Source: Roseateles sp. YR242 (GTDB lineage Bacteria > Pseudomonadota > Gammaproteobacteria > Burkholderiales > Burkholderiaceae_C). Taken from it: a DNA stretch of 64,000 bases. Position 1 is the first letter of the stretch. Each line of letters opens with the position of its first letter. The translations under genes were made by a program, and so were the position numbers. Below, in pieces: positions 21,935-30,564 of this stretch. Under the pieces are notes generated by a model. It was not told where the DNA came from. It searched no databases and saw only the letters and a program-made list of their open reading frames with translations. The stretch lies in contig NZ_FOAV01000007.1 of the NCBI RefSeq assembly GCF_900109745.1, positions 186,001 through 250,000 on the forward strand, given 5' to 3'.

Positions 21935-22996
21935 TCAGTCCTCGTAGCGCCCCAGGCGCACCATGGTCTGCCCGGCACGTCCGGGGCGCAGCATCGGCAT
22001 GATCAGCACGCAATGGTCATGTGGGGTGCGCCACTGATGCCCGTTGTCCTCGGCCAGCAAGGTGCCGGCCTGGGGAATCTCCATCAGGTGATGCACGGGC
22101 AGCACGAACCGGAAGGATGCGCTGCGGGCGGTGAGGCCCTGGCCCACGCGCACCAGCCGTTGCCGGTCCGGCAACGGGCAGCGCAGGTGGGCGGCGGCCC
22201 AGCCCGCTTCCACCACGCCCAACTGGCTCAGGAAGCGCAGGCAGACGTCCAGCGCCATGTCGGCCGAGGGCGGCTCCCAATGGGCACCACACTCCACCAG
22301 CAGCGCCTGGCGCGGGCTGCGCGGGTCGGCAAAACCGCCCCGGTCGATCAATCGCAGCCCGGCCGCATGGCCCGTATCCACCAGCAGGGTGCCCGGCTGC
22401 CCGATGGCGCGTGCCAGCGCCACACTCTTGTCGGTCATGCCGCAGATGGTCAGCGCCGGGGCGCCAGGCTCCTGCATCGAATGCAGGTCCAGCAGCCGGT
22501 CGGCGCTGTCGATGAAGGGGCGCAATTCGCGCGCGCGACGCAGCTCCACCGAATCCCTCGGGCTCAGCAGCACCGCATCGTCCCAGACCCGGTTCAGGTC
22601 TTCGTCCACATAACGGGAGGCAAATGGCTGGGCAGCGTCGAAACGGTGGAAGGCGTCCATGTTGGCAAATGCGAGCACCAGCCGTCCGAACAGCGGCCGC
22701 ACGTCGTGGCGCAGCAACCAGTCCAGCGCCACGGCACCGCACAGCTCGTTGCCGTGCGTGAGGGCCTGCAGCATGACGGTCGGGCCAGGGACGCCTGAAT
22801 CGCGGAGATGGACATAGTCCACCCCGGTCCCGCCGTCGCGCCAGGGCCGCAGGTCGGGCGGCACCAGAGAGGACGTCTGGGTGAGCGTCCGGGTGGACGT
22901 CCGGGTGGTGGCCGCAGGTGTGCCCGCCACCCCGTCCCGAGTCGTGGTGGCAGGTGCAACAGGGGAAACAGAGGCGGGTGGAGGTGACGGACCCAT
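21935..22996 (-). CDS. succinylglutamate desuccinylase/aspartoacylase-family zinc carboxypeptidase-like hydrolase
   Basis: About 353 aa. After a ~50-residue Thr/Pro-rich N-terminus, the M14-type zinc fold begins: ALTHGNELCGAVAL carries the His and Glu metal ligands, RYVDEDLNRVW is the Asn-Arg substrate-carboxylate motif, and LLDLHSMQEPG holds the third ligand His. VECGAHWEP provides the likely catalytic Glu segment. The substrate (N-acyl amino acid or other amide) is unknown. The start is uncertain: ATG 22996 is used; ATG 23023 and an upstream frame to 23104 are alternatives, and the latter would overlap the divergent hydrolase. Confidence 0.82.
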   Translation of the reverse strand: MGPSPPPASVSPVAPATTTRDGVAGTPAATTRTSTRTLTQTSSLVPPDLRPWRDGGTGVDYVHLRDSGVPGPTVMLQALTHGNELCGAVALDWLLRHDVRPLFGRLVLAFANMDAFHRFDAAQPFASRYVDEDLNRVWDDAVLLSPRDSVELRRARELRPFIDSADRLLDLHSMQEPGAPALTICGMTDKSVALARAIGQPGTLLVDTGHAAGLRLIDRGGFADPRSPRQALLVECGAHWEPPSADMALDVCLRFLSQLGVVEAGWAAAHLRCPLPDRQRLVRVGQGLTARSASFRFVLPVHHLMEIPQAGTLLAEDNGHQWRTPHDHCVLIMPMLRPGRAGQTMVRLGRYED

Positions 22997-23021
22997 GGCG
23001 AGGGATCCTACACTTCCGTCC

Positions 23022-23879
23022 ATGAGAACACTGACCGGCCATGACGGCCTGCCATTGCATTGGCGTGAATGGGGCGCGGACCCCGCCCATCGGCCACAGG
23101 GCACGATCCTGATCGTTCACGGCCTGGGCGAGCACATCGGCCGTTATGACCTGGTGGCCCAACGGCTGACGGCCTGGGGCTGGCATGTGGTCGGTTATGA
23201 CCAGCGCGGCCATGGCGCCTCCGGCGGCGCCCGGGGCGATATTCCGGTGGCGGACAGCCTGCAGCGGGACCTCTCCTGCGCCATCGACGCCGTGCGTAGC
23301 GATGCCCGCATGAACCAGGGCCCCCTGGTGCTGCTGGGCCACAGCATGGGCGGCGCCGTGGCGGCCAGCTTCGTGGCTGGTGCGCTGGTGCCCACCGAAT
23401 GGTCTCGCCTGGTGGACGGGCTGGTGCTGAGTTCGCCGGCCCTGGACGTGGGCATGTCCGTGGTCCAGCGTGGCCTGCTGGCCACCACGCTGCCGCTGAT
23501 GCCGCACGTGGCGGTGGGCAACGGGCTCAACCCGGCCTGGATCTCCCGCAGCGCGGATGTGGTGGCGGCCTACAAGGGCGACCCCCTGGTGCACAACCGC
23601 ATCACCCCCATGCTGGCCCGGATGATTGCGGACACCGGCCCCGCGCTGCAGACGCTGGCTGCCCGCTGGCCGGTTCCCACACTGCTGATGTGGGCGGGGG
23701 CCGACCGTTGCGTGGCGCCTGCGGGCAGCGCGGCCTTTGCCGCCGCCGCCCGCAAGACCGGTGACGGCTCCGGGGTGGAGGCCGAGGTCTTCGACGGTCT
23801 GTTCCACGAACTTTTCAACGAACCTGAGCGCGAACAGGTTTTTGCCCGGTTGAACTCCTGGCTGGCCGCTCGCTTCTAG
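23022..23879 (+). CDS. alpha/beta hydrolase, monoacylglycerol lipase/lysophospholipase-like
   Basis: A 285-aa cytosolic hydrolase. It starts TGHDGLPLHWREWG as in the Hydrolase_4/MGL family. The oxyanion region is VHGLGEHIGRYD, the YDQRGHGASGG block is diagnostic of monoglyceride-lipase-like enzymes, and nucleophile Ser108 is in GHSMGG. The acid lies in WAGADRCVAP and the His in FDGLFHELFNE. Likely a lysophospholipid or monoglyceride esterase. Divergent from the aspartoacylase-like gene with almost no gap, so the promoters overlap. The M20 peptidase gene follows 50 bp downstream on the same strand. Confidence 0.9.
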   Translation: MRTLTGHDGLPLHWREWGADPAHRPQGTILIVHGLGEHIGRYDLVAQRLTAWGWHVVGYDQRGHGASGGARGDIPVADSLQRDLSCAIDAVRSDARMNQGPLVLLGHSMGGAVAASFVAGALVPTEWSRLVDGLVLSSPALDVGMSVVQRGLLATTLPLMPHVAVGNGLNPAWISRSADVVAAYKGDPLVHNRITPMLARMIADTGPALQTLAARWPVPTLLMWAGADRCVAPAGSAAFAAAARKTGDGSGVEAEVFDGLFHELFNEPEREQVFARLNSWLAARF

Positions 23880-23929
23880 AATCCGAAGATCTGACCAAGG
23901 CGGCACATCCAGCCGCGCAGGAGCCTTTC

Positions 23930-25405
23930 ATGAACGCACGTGATCCGTCGTTGCCGCTGCAAGCCGATGAAGTGAGCGCCCTGGGCGCCTTTGCCGAACA
24001 GGTCTGGGATGAGGAAATCATCCCCGCGCTGACCGACTACATCGCCATCCCGGCCAAGAGCCCGATGTTCGATGCCAATTGGCAGGCCAATGGCTACATC
24101 GACCGTGTGGTGCGCGACGCCGCCGCCTGGGTGGAAAGCAAGAAGGTCCCTGGCCTGAAGCTGGAAGTGATCCGGCTCGAAGGCCGCACGCCGGTGATCT
24201 TCTTCGAGCTGCCGGCCACCAAGTCGGGCAGCACCGACACCGTGCTGCTGTACGGCCATCTGGACAAGCAGCCGGAGTTCAACGGCTGGCGCAACGATCT
24301 CGGCCCGTGGACGCCCAAGTACGAGGACGGCAAGCTGTACGGCCGTGGCGGCGCCGATGACGGCTACGCCATCTACGCCTCTCTCACCGCGCTGATGGCG
24401 CTGGACCGCCAGAACGTGCCCCGCCCCCGCTGCGTGGGCCTGATCGAGACCTGCGAGGAATCCGGCTCGTTCGACCTGCCCGCGTATGTGGACGCGCTCA
24501 AGGACCGCCTGGGCAATGTGTCGCTGGTGGTCTGCCTGGACTCCGGCGCAGGCGATTACGACCGCCTGTGGATGACCACCTCGCTGCGCGGCATGGTCTC
24601 CGGCGTGCTGAAGGTGGAAGTGCTGACCGAAGGCATCCACTCGGGTGATGCCTCCGGCGCCGTGCCCTCGTCCTTCCGCATCCTGCGCCACCTGCTGGAC
24701 CGCCTGGAGGATTCGGGCACCGGCCGCCTGTTGCCGGAGAGCTTCCACTGCGAGATTCCGGGCGCACGCCTGGAGCAGGTCCGCGCGGCGGCGGCCATCC
24801 TCAAGGACGAGGTCTACAAGCGTATGCCCTGGGCCTGCGGTGGTGACGGTGGCCCCGTGCTGCCGGTGAGCACCGACCCGGTGGAGGTGCTGCTCAACCG
24901 CACCTGGCGCCCGACGCTGTCGGTGGTGGGCGCCGAAGGTTTTCCCGAGCTGAAGAATGCCGGCAATGTGCTGCGCCCCTACACCGCCTTCAAGCTGTCG
25001 CTGCGGCTGCCGCCGCTGGTGGATGGCAACGAGGCCGCACTGCGCCTGAAGGCGCTGCTGGAAGACAACGCGCCCTACAACGCCAAGGTCAGCTTCGTGC
25101 CGGACGGCCGTGCCGGTGCTTACGGCGCCACGGGCTGGAACACGCCAGACCTGTCGCCGTGGCTCAGCCAGGTGCTGGAGGCGGCCAGCCAGGCCCACTT
25201 CAATGCGCCAGTCGGCTACATCGGCCAGGGCGGCACGATTCCGCTGATGGGCATGCTGCAGAAGAGTTTCCCGGCGGCGCAGATGATGGTCTGCGGCGTG
25301 CTGGGCCCCAAGAGCAATGCCCACGGCCCGAATGAATTCCTGCATGTGCCCTACGGCAAGCGCCTGACCGCCGCGGTTGCGCAGGTTATTGCCGCGCATC
25401 CCTGA
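23930..25405 (+). CDS. M20-family metallopeptidase (dipeptidase/CNDP-like)
   Basis: A 491-aa cytosolic di-zinc peptidase. Metal and catalytic motifs are in order: LLYGHLDKQPEF (His and catalytic Asp), GRGGADDGYAIYA (bridging Asp), ETCEESGS (catalytic Glu-Glu), LDSGAGDYD (Asp), and a late His near HGPNEFLHVPYGKR. The lid domain starts near GILHSG-type text (LTEGIHSGDASG). The segment WMTTSLRGMVSGVLKVEV is typical of the CNDP/ArgE-like subgroup. Substrate unknown. The stop codon TGA (25403-25405) is followed immediately by a 162-bp palindromic element that probably ends the transcript. Confidence 0.92.
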   Translation: MNARDPSLPLQADEVSALGAFAEQVWDEEIIPALTDYIAIPAKSPMFDANWQANGYIDRVVRDAAAWVESKKVPGLKLEVIRLEGRTPVIFFELPATKSGSTDTVLLYGHLDKQPEFNGWRNDLGPWTPKYEDGKLYGRGGADDGYAIYASLTALMALDRQNVPRPRCVGLIETCEESGSFDLPAYVDALKDRLGNVSLVVCLDSGAGDYDRLWMTTSLRGMVSGVLKVEVLTEGIHSGDASGAVPSSFRILRHLLDRLEDSGTGRLLPESFHCEIPGARLEQVRAAAAILKDEVYKRMPWACGGDGGPVLPVSTDPVEVLLNRTWRPTLSVVGAEGFPELKNAGNVLRPYTAFKLSLRLPPLVDGNEAALRLKALLEDNAPYNAKVSFVPDGRAGAYGATGWNTPDLSPWLSQVLEAASQAHFNAPVGYIGQGGTIPLMGMLQKSFPAAQMMVCGVLGPKSNAHGPNEFLHVPYGKRLTAAVAQVIAAHP

Positions 25406-25567
25406 GGAACCCTCCGCATAACTCCCCGCAGCCGCCGCAGCCCCGCTTCGGGAGCCCCGCGTCGTTGCAAATCCTCGCCATGGCAAGGGCCATGGCTGCG
25501 GTTTGCGCCTGGCCGGGCATCCCGAAGCAGGGCTGCGGCGGCCACGGTGAGTCATGCGAAGGGCTCC
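25406..25567. repeat. palindromic repeat element, copy A (MITE/REP-like)
   Basis: A 162-bp element that is one long imperfect palindrome. The left end GGAACCCTCCGCATAAC matches the reverse complement of the right end, GGAGCCCTTCGCATGAC. Inner pairs include GCAGCCCCGCTTCGGG with CCCGAAGCAGGGCTGC, and the centre is CCATGGCAAGGGCCATGG. It starts one base after the M20 stop codon. A second copy lies at 26625-26785. No transposase and no clear target-site duplication. As RNA it would fold into one long hairpin on either strand. Confidence 0.85.
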
Positions 25568-25619
25568 TTGAACCCTTTTCTATTCTGTTGCTGGGAGCAG
25601 GCAGGTCGAGAGGAGCGTC

Positions 25620-26639
25620 ATGGACCAGGTCAGAGCCATGCGGGTGTTCACCCGCGTCATTGATGAAGGCAGCCTCGCTGGCGCCGCACGGGCCTTGGAC
25701 CTGGCGCCTGCCGTGGTCACCCGCCTCATCGCCGACCTGGAAGAGCATCTGGGCGCCCGGCTGCTCAACCGCACCACGCGGCGGTTGTCGCTCACGGATG
25801 TGGGCGAGTCCTACCTTGAACGCTGCCGGCGCATCCTCGCGGACATCGAAGAGGCCGAGGCGCTGGCTTCTGCCTCGGTCACCGACCCGCGCGGCAACCT
25901 GCGGGTGCTGATGCCGCCGGCCATCGCCGTGCACCAGCTGGCGCGCCACATGGTGGGCTTCCATACCCGCTACCCGCATGTGAGCCTGGAGCTGGTGGTG
26001 CCGGGGCCGGTGGACGCGCTGGACGAGAGCTTCGACGTCACCGTCATCAGCACCCGCGCCCAGTTGCAGGGGGACTTCATCGCGCGGCTGCTCGCCCGCA
26101 CTGAGGTCATCCTGTGTGCCGCGCCGGAATACCTGGCCCGCCATGGCCGGCCCCAACATCCCTCCGAACTCAAGCAGCATGCGCTGATGCTGCCGCCCAT
26201 CCATGAGCTGTCGCGGGGCGTGACCTTCGAGCGCTGCGGCCCGCACGGGGAACCGAAGGACAGCTACTTCACCATGCCGTCCCGGCCTGTCATGACCACC
26301 GCCTCCACCGACACCAAATACGCGTGCGCCCTGCACGGCCTGGGCATCGCGGGGTTGCCGTCGTTTGTGGTGGGAGACGCCCTGATGGAGAACGCGCTGG
26401 AGCGGGTGCTGCCGCAGTGGCGCATCTACAGCTTTACCCTCTGGGCGGCGATGCCCACCCGCAAATTCGTGCCCGCACGGACGCGGGCCTTCCTGGATTT
26501 CCTGGTGGAGATCTTCGGCGGCAAGGACGAAGACCCATGGCTCGCCGCCGCCGGTTGCCCCACGGTTCGCCCGGCGACACCGGAGGCGGAGGTCGGGGCC
26601 GCCACCGCCGCTGTGGCCGCCCAGGGAACCTCTGCATAA
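25620..26639 (+). CDS. LysR-family transcriptional regulator
   Basis: A 339-aa regulator. The N-terminal winged helix (1-60) reads MRVFTRVIDEGSLAGAARALDLAPAVVTRLIADLEE split over the HTH, then LLNRTTRRLSLTDVGESYLERC, which is diagnostic of the CrgA/AaeR-like LysR branch. The rest is a periplasmic-binding-protein-like effector domain. The ligand is unknown and neither neighbour is an obvious target. The last codons (G-T-S-A-stop) and the TAA lie inside palindromic element copy B, so the native C-terminus was probably replaced when the element inserted; the tail after about residue 300 is Ala-rich and unlike the family. Confidence 0.93.
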   Translation: MDQVRAMRVFTRVIDEGSLAGAARALDLAPAVVTRLIADLEEHLGARLLNRTTRRLSLTDVGESYLERCRRILADIEEAEALASASVTDPRGNLRVLMPPAIAVHQLARHMVGFHTRYPHVSLELVVPGPVDALDESFDVTVISTRAQLQGDFIARLLARTEVILCAAPEYLARHGRPQHPSELKQHALMLPPIHELSRGVTFERCGPHGEPKDSYFTMPSRPVMTTASTDTKYACALHGLGIAGLPSFVVGDALMENALERVLPQWRIYSFTLWAAMPTRKFVPARTRAFLDFLVEIFGGKDEDPWLAAAGCPTVRPATPEAEVGAATAAVAAQGTSA

Positions 26640-26785
26640 CGCCTCGCGGCCGATGTGACCCCGCTTCGGGCGGTCCGCGTCGTTGCAAATCCGCGCCAGA
26701 GCGCCCGCCATGGCTGTGGTTCTGCGCCTTGCGCCACATCCCGAATCAGGGTCACCTCGGTTCACGGGAGTGATGCACAGGTTCC
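26625..26785. repeat. palindromic repeat element, copy B (MITE/REP-like)
   Basis: A 161-bp second copy of the element at 25406. The ends are GGAACCTCTGCATAAC and, as reverse complement, GGAACCTGTGCATCAC. Shared internal blocks with copy A include CCCCGCTTCGGG and GCGTCGTTGCAAATCC. It overlaps the 3' end of the LysR gene (supplying its stop codon) and its last base is the last base of the convergent amgK stop codon TAG (26785-26787). Confidence 0.85.
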
Positions 26786-27891
26786 TAGCGCAAACTGAAT
26801 CCCGTCTGCAGCAGTTGCGGCTGCAGGTCTTCCATCAGGCGCAGCAGGGGCGAGAGTTCCACATATCGGGTGGCCGTCTTGATGACGTAGGCATAAAAGC
26901 GCGGCAGGTCGTCCGCGTAATGCGGCTTTCCGTCCCGTAGCTTGAGCCGGCAGAACAGGCCGAGGATCTTCAGGTGGCGTTGCAGCACCGTCCACTCCAG
27001 CGCGCGCCAGAAGAGGCCGAAATCCAGCGCCATTTCGTGCGGGTCTTCGCCGTTGGGGTCCAGGCCGAAGATGCCTTCGCGGCGGGCGCCCTCCCAGTAG
27101 CGCACGGCCCAGTCGATTTCCTCGGGTTCGTCCCAGGAGAGGAAGGCATCCCGCAGCAAGGAGCCCATGTCGTAGGTGACGGGGCCCAGCACCGCGTCCT
27201 GGAAATCCAGGACGCCGGGGTTGCCGGCGGCCGCGTCACAGACCATCAGGTTGCGGACCATGTAGTCCCGGTGCATGGGCACGGCCGGCTGTGCCGCGAT
27301 GTTGGCGGCCAGGGCTTTGACCGTGCGGTCCCAGTAGTCCTGCTGCTTCGGGGTCCACTGCCGGCCGTGGTGGGCCTGGACACACCAGTCCACGAAGATC
27401 TGCAGCTCACGGCGCACAAAGGCCTCGTCAAAACGCGGCAGGGCCGCGCCGGCGCCACTGGCTTGCCAGCGCAGCAGTGCGGTGGTGGCGTCGCGCATCA
27501 GCGCCTGGGCGGTTGGAAGATCGTTGTCCTGCTGGGCCCGGCGCAGTGCCTCCAGATAGCTGGTGGTGCCCAGGTCTTCCATCAGCGCGAAGCCCCGTGC
27601 CGCGTCATGGGCGAGCAGGGCCGGCACATGCAGCTGGCTGGCCGCCATCATGCCGCCCACGGCCACGAAGGGTGTCACCTGGTTCGGCGTGGCGGGGTCG
27701 TCCATGACGATCAGGCTGGTGCCCGCAGCCGTCTGGATGCGCAGATAGCGGCGGCTGCTCGCATCGGCGCTGGCGGCGGCCAGGGTCTGGGGCAACAGCG
27801 CATGGCGGGCCACCAGCGGTGCCAGCCACTGCTGGAAGTGTTCGGCGCGCTGGGCGTCAGGCCAGGTCACCGGTGAGGCGGAAGCAGTCAT
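26785..27891 (-). CDS. amgK: N-acetylmuramate/N-acetylglucosamine kinase AmgK (phosphotransferase family)
   Basis: A 368-aa aminoglycoside-phosphotransferase-fold kinase. It shows the N-lobe segment SSRRYLRIQ, the hinge ALMEDLGTTSYLEAL, the catalytic loop VPMHRDYMVRNLM (HxD...N) and the metal-binding DFQDAVLGPVTYDMGSLLRD, the diagnostic AmgK pattern. AmgK phosphorylates the anomeric carbon of MurNAc in the peptidoglycan recycling route that bypasses de novo UDP-MurNAc synthesis. Its usual partner murU is not adjacent here. Divergent from lptD, as in many Burkholderiales. The product name rests on motif and synteny. Confidence 0.88.
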   Translation of the reverse strand: MTASASPVTWPDAQRAEHFQQWLAPLVARHALLPQTLAAASADASSRRYLRIQTAAGTSLIVMDDPATPNQVTPFVAVGGMMAASQLHVPALLAHDAARGFALMEDLGTTSYLEALRRAQQDNDLPTAQALMRDATTALLRWQASGAGAALPRFDEAFVRRELQIFVDWCVQAHHGRQWTPKQQDYWDRTVKALAANIAAQPAVPMHRDYMVRNLMVCDAAAGNPGVLDFQDAVLGPVTYDMGSLLRDAFLSWDEPEEIDWAVRYWEGARREGIFGLDPNGEDPHEMALDFGLFWRALEWTVLQRHLKILGLFCRLKLRDGKPHYADDLPRFYAYVIKTATRYVELSPLLRLMEDLQPQLLQTGFSLR

Positions 27892-28191
27892 GGGGGCGCT
27901 TGGATGGACAGGCAGGTGGAGCGGGCCGAGGGAGCAGTCGGATGGAGCAGGCGGATGGCGCAGGAAGGAGGGGCGAATCGATGGCGTTCATGTTGCTGGC
28001 GACGCCACGCCCAGCTTTACAACGCCGGCATAAAGACGGCGCGTTCAGTGTTCACGGGCCGCAAGAAGTATGCAAGGCGGATGGATGCCGGCACCGCCGT
28101 CGGCCTCGTGGATAATGATTCTACAAACCCTGGGCAGCGCCTCGCGTTCACGCGTGGCCGGCCTGACCTCCGCAAGACGCCGCCCTGCTTG
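27892..28191 (+). other. divergent promoter region between amgK and lptD
   Basis: A 300-bp region without a convincing gene; the lptD frame is open through it but has no family features. GATAAT at 28111-28116 is a possible -10 for lptD, with a poor -35. Both envelope genes must be driven from here. Confidence 0.5.
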
Positions 28192-30564
28192 ATGCGCTCA
28201 CCGGTTTTTCGACTCCGCCCCCTGCCCCTGGCTGCCCTGTTGGCTGTGGTCCTGCCCGCATCCCACAGTGCGTTCGCGCAGGAATCCTCCGGCGATCCGC
28301 TGGTGCTCAAGCCTGCGAGGCAACTGAACCAGACCAAGCGCAAGGACGTTCGTCCGGCGATGGCGCTGACGGCCGACCGCATCACCTCCGAGGTGGACCA
28401 GCTCTCCACAGCCGAAGGCGACGTGCAGCTGCGTTATGGCGGCCTGCTGCTCAAGAGCCGCACGCTGCGTTATGACCATGCGCAGGATCTGGCCTCCGCC
28501 GAAGGCAACGTGGAGCTGAGCCAGAACGGCGCCGTGCTGCGCGGCCCGTCGCTCAGCCTGTTCGTGGACCGCTTTGAAGGTCAGCTGGACAGCCCCAACT
28601 ATTTCTTCTCCACCACAGGGGGCAGCGGCAGCGCCAAGGTGCTGCGTTTCCTGGGTGAACAGCGCATGCAGGCCGATGAGGCCACCTACAGCACCTGCCC
28701 GGTCTCCGAGGACGGCGAGCGCAAGCGCGACTGGGTGCTCATCACCAAGAGCCTCAAGCTGGACTTCGAATCCGGTGAAGGCGTGGCCACCGGCGCTGTG
28801 GTGCAGTTCCTGGGGGTGCCTATCCTGGCAGCGCCGTCGCTGAGCTTCCCGCTGGGGGATCAGCCCAAGTCCGGCCTGCTGCCGCCCAACGTCAACATCG
28901 ACAACCGCAGTGGTTTCGAGTTTGGCCAGCCGTACTACTGGAGCATCGCCCCCAATCGGGATGCGACCTTCACGCCTTACGTCATGACCAAGCGCGGCGC
29001 CGGGATCGACAGCGAGTTCCGCTATCTTGAAGCCCAGCACCGAGGGGCGTTGAGCTTCGCCTGGCTGCCCAATGACCAGGTCGCCGGCCGTTCCCGCTGG
29101 GACTTGCGCCTGCTGAACCAGGGCGACCTGACCGAGAACTGGCGCTACGAGGTCAATGCCGAGCGAGTTTCGGATGACGACTACTGGAAGGACTTCCGGC
29201 GTCGCATGACCACCCAGACGCCCCGTCTGCTGGAACAGGACTTCAAGACCCAGCGCGACTTCAACTACGGTTGGGGTGACCTGACGACCTATGCCCGTGT
29301 TCAGCACTGGCAGGCCCTGCAGGTGACCGAGACGGTGGATCAGTTCTCCTCGCCCTACCAGCGTTCGCCGCAGATCGGTATGCGGGTGCAGACCGGTGCG
29401 GATGATTCCGTGCTGGCGGGTTACCTGCCCACCGGCCGCCGTGCGCGGCTGGAAGGTGGCATGGAGGTGGAATACAACCGCTTCGACCTGCCCACCGGCT
29501 CGCTGTCGTCGCAGACCCAGACCGGTGAGCGGGTGCACATGCTGGGCCATGTGAGCCTGCCCTTCAGCGGCGCGGCCTGGTGGCTGATTCCCAAGGTCTC
29601 GCTGAACGCGGCCAGCTACAAGACCGACCAGCCGCTGCTCAATGGCGACCGGTCGATCAGCCGCACCATTCCCACCTTCAGCATCGACCATGGCTGGATC
29701 CTGGAGCGCGACACCACGCTGTTTGGCCAGAACGCACGCCAGACCCTGGAGCCGCGGCTGCTGTACGTGAACACCCCGTACCGCGACCAGAGCAACGTGC
29801 CCAATTTCGATTCGGCACCGAAGGACTACAACTTCGACTCGGTGTTTGCGGAGAACCAGTTCTCCGGCGTGGACAAGGTGAGCGATTCGCACATGGTGGC
29901 CTTTGGTGCCACCACGCGCTGGATCGAGGACGAGCGCGGCGAGGAGCAGCTGCGCCTGGGCATGGTGCAGCGGTACCTGCTGCGCGACCAGAAGATCACG
30001 CCGGACGGCACCCCCCAGACCCACCGCCTGTCGGACGTGGTGCTGCTGGGGTCTGCCCACTTGAACCAAGCGTGGTGGACCGACAGCACGCTGCAGCTCA
30101 ACTCTTCCGACGGCACGGTGGAACGCACCGTGCTGCGCCTGCGTTATTCGCCGGGGCCCTTCCGCACGTTGAGCGCGTCCTACCGGCTGGCCCGGGGGCA
30201 GAGCGAACAGTTGGAGCTGGCCTGGCAATGGCCGCTGTTTGGTCCGGACCGCAAGGCGGTCAGCGGCGGCCCGGGCTGCCAGGGCGCCTGGTATGGTGCC
30301 GGGCGGCTGCAATATTCCATGCGTGACAAGCGCTTCACCGATTCCGTGGTGGGCGCTGAATACGACTCCGGTTGCTGGATCCTGCGCGTGGGGGTGGAGC
30401 GTGAGGCCACGGGCCGCGCCGAGACCAACACCCGCCTAATGCTGCAATTGGAGCTGGTGGGCCTGTCGCCGCTGGGTTCGAATGCACTCAAGGTGTTGAG
30501 AGACAATATCCCCGGTTACCGTTCGCTGAGCTCGGAACGCTCGGCCTTTGGCACTTATGACTGA
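28192..30564 (+). CDS. lptD: LPS assembly outer-membrane protein LptD
   Basis: A 790-aa precursor. The signal peptide (n-region MRSPVFRLRP, hydrophobic core, cleavage after AFA) is followed by a periplasmic jellyroll domain (about 50-240; repeats such as DRITSEVDQLSTAEGDVQLRYGG split over strands, STAEG/ASAEG pairs as in OstA domains). The rest is a large beta-barrel with alternating aromatic/polar strands. LptD with LptE inserts lipopolysaccharide into the outer leaflet. Cys residues at STCPV, GPGCQG and GCWILR could form the disulfides needed for maturation. The start is ATG 28192; the frame is open to 27904 but that extension is Arg-rich and not LptD-like. First gene of lptD-surA-rsmA. Confidence 0.96.
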   Translation: MRSPVFRLRPLPLAALLAVVLPASHSAFAQESSGDPLVLKPARQLNQTKRKDVRPAMALTADRITSEVDQLSTAEGDVQLRYGGLLLKSRTLRYDHAQDLASAEGNVELSQNGAVLRGPSLSLFVDRFEGQLDSPNYFFSTTGGSGSAKVLRFLGEQRMQADEATYSTCPVSEDGERKRDWVLITKSLKLDFESGEGVATGAVVQFLGVPILAAPSLSFPLGDQPKSGLLPPNVNIDNRSGFEFGQPYYWSIAPNRDATFTPYVMTKRGAGIDSEFRYLEAQHRGALSFAWLPNDQVAGRSRWDLRLLNQGDLTENWRYEVNAERVSDDDYWKDFRRRMTTQTPRLLEQDFKTQRDFNYGWGDLTTYARVQHWQALQVTETVDQFSSPYQRSPQIGMRVQTGADDSVLAGYLPTGRRARLEGGMEVEYNRFDLPTGSLSSQTQTGERVHMLGHVSLPFSGAAWWLIPKVSLNAASYKTDQPLLNGDRSISRTIPTFSIDHGWILERDTTLFGQNARQTLEPRLLYVNTPYRDQSNVPNFDSAPKDYNFDSVFAENQFSGVDKVSDSHMVAFGATTRWIEDERGEEQLRLGMVQRYLLRDQKITPDGTPQTHRLSDVVLLGSAHLNQAWWTDSTLQLNSSDGTVERTVLRLRYSPGPFRTLSASYRLARGQSEQLELAWQWPLFGPDRKAVSGGPGCQGAWYGAGRLQYSMRDKRFTDSVVGAEYDSGCWILRVGVEREATGRAETNTRLMLQLELVGLSPLGSNALKVLRDNIPGYRSLSSERSAFGTYD

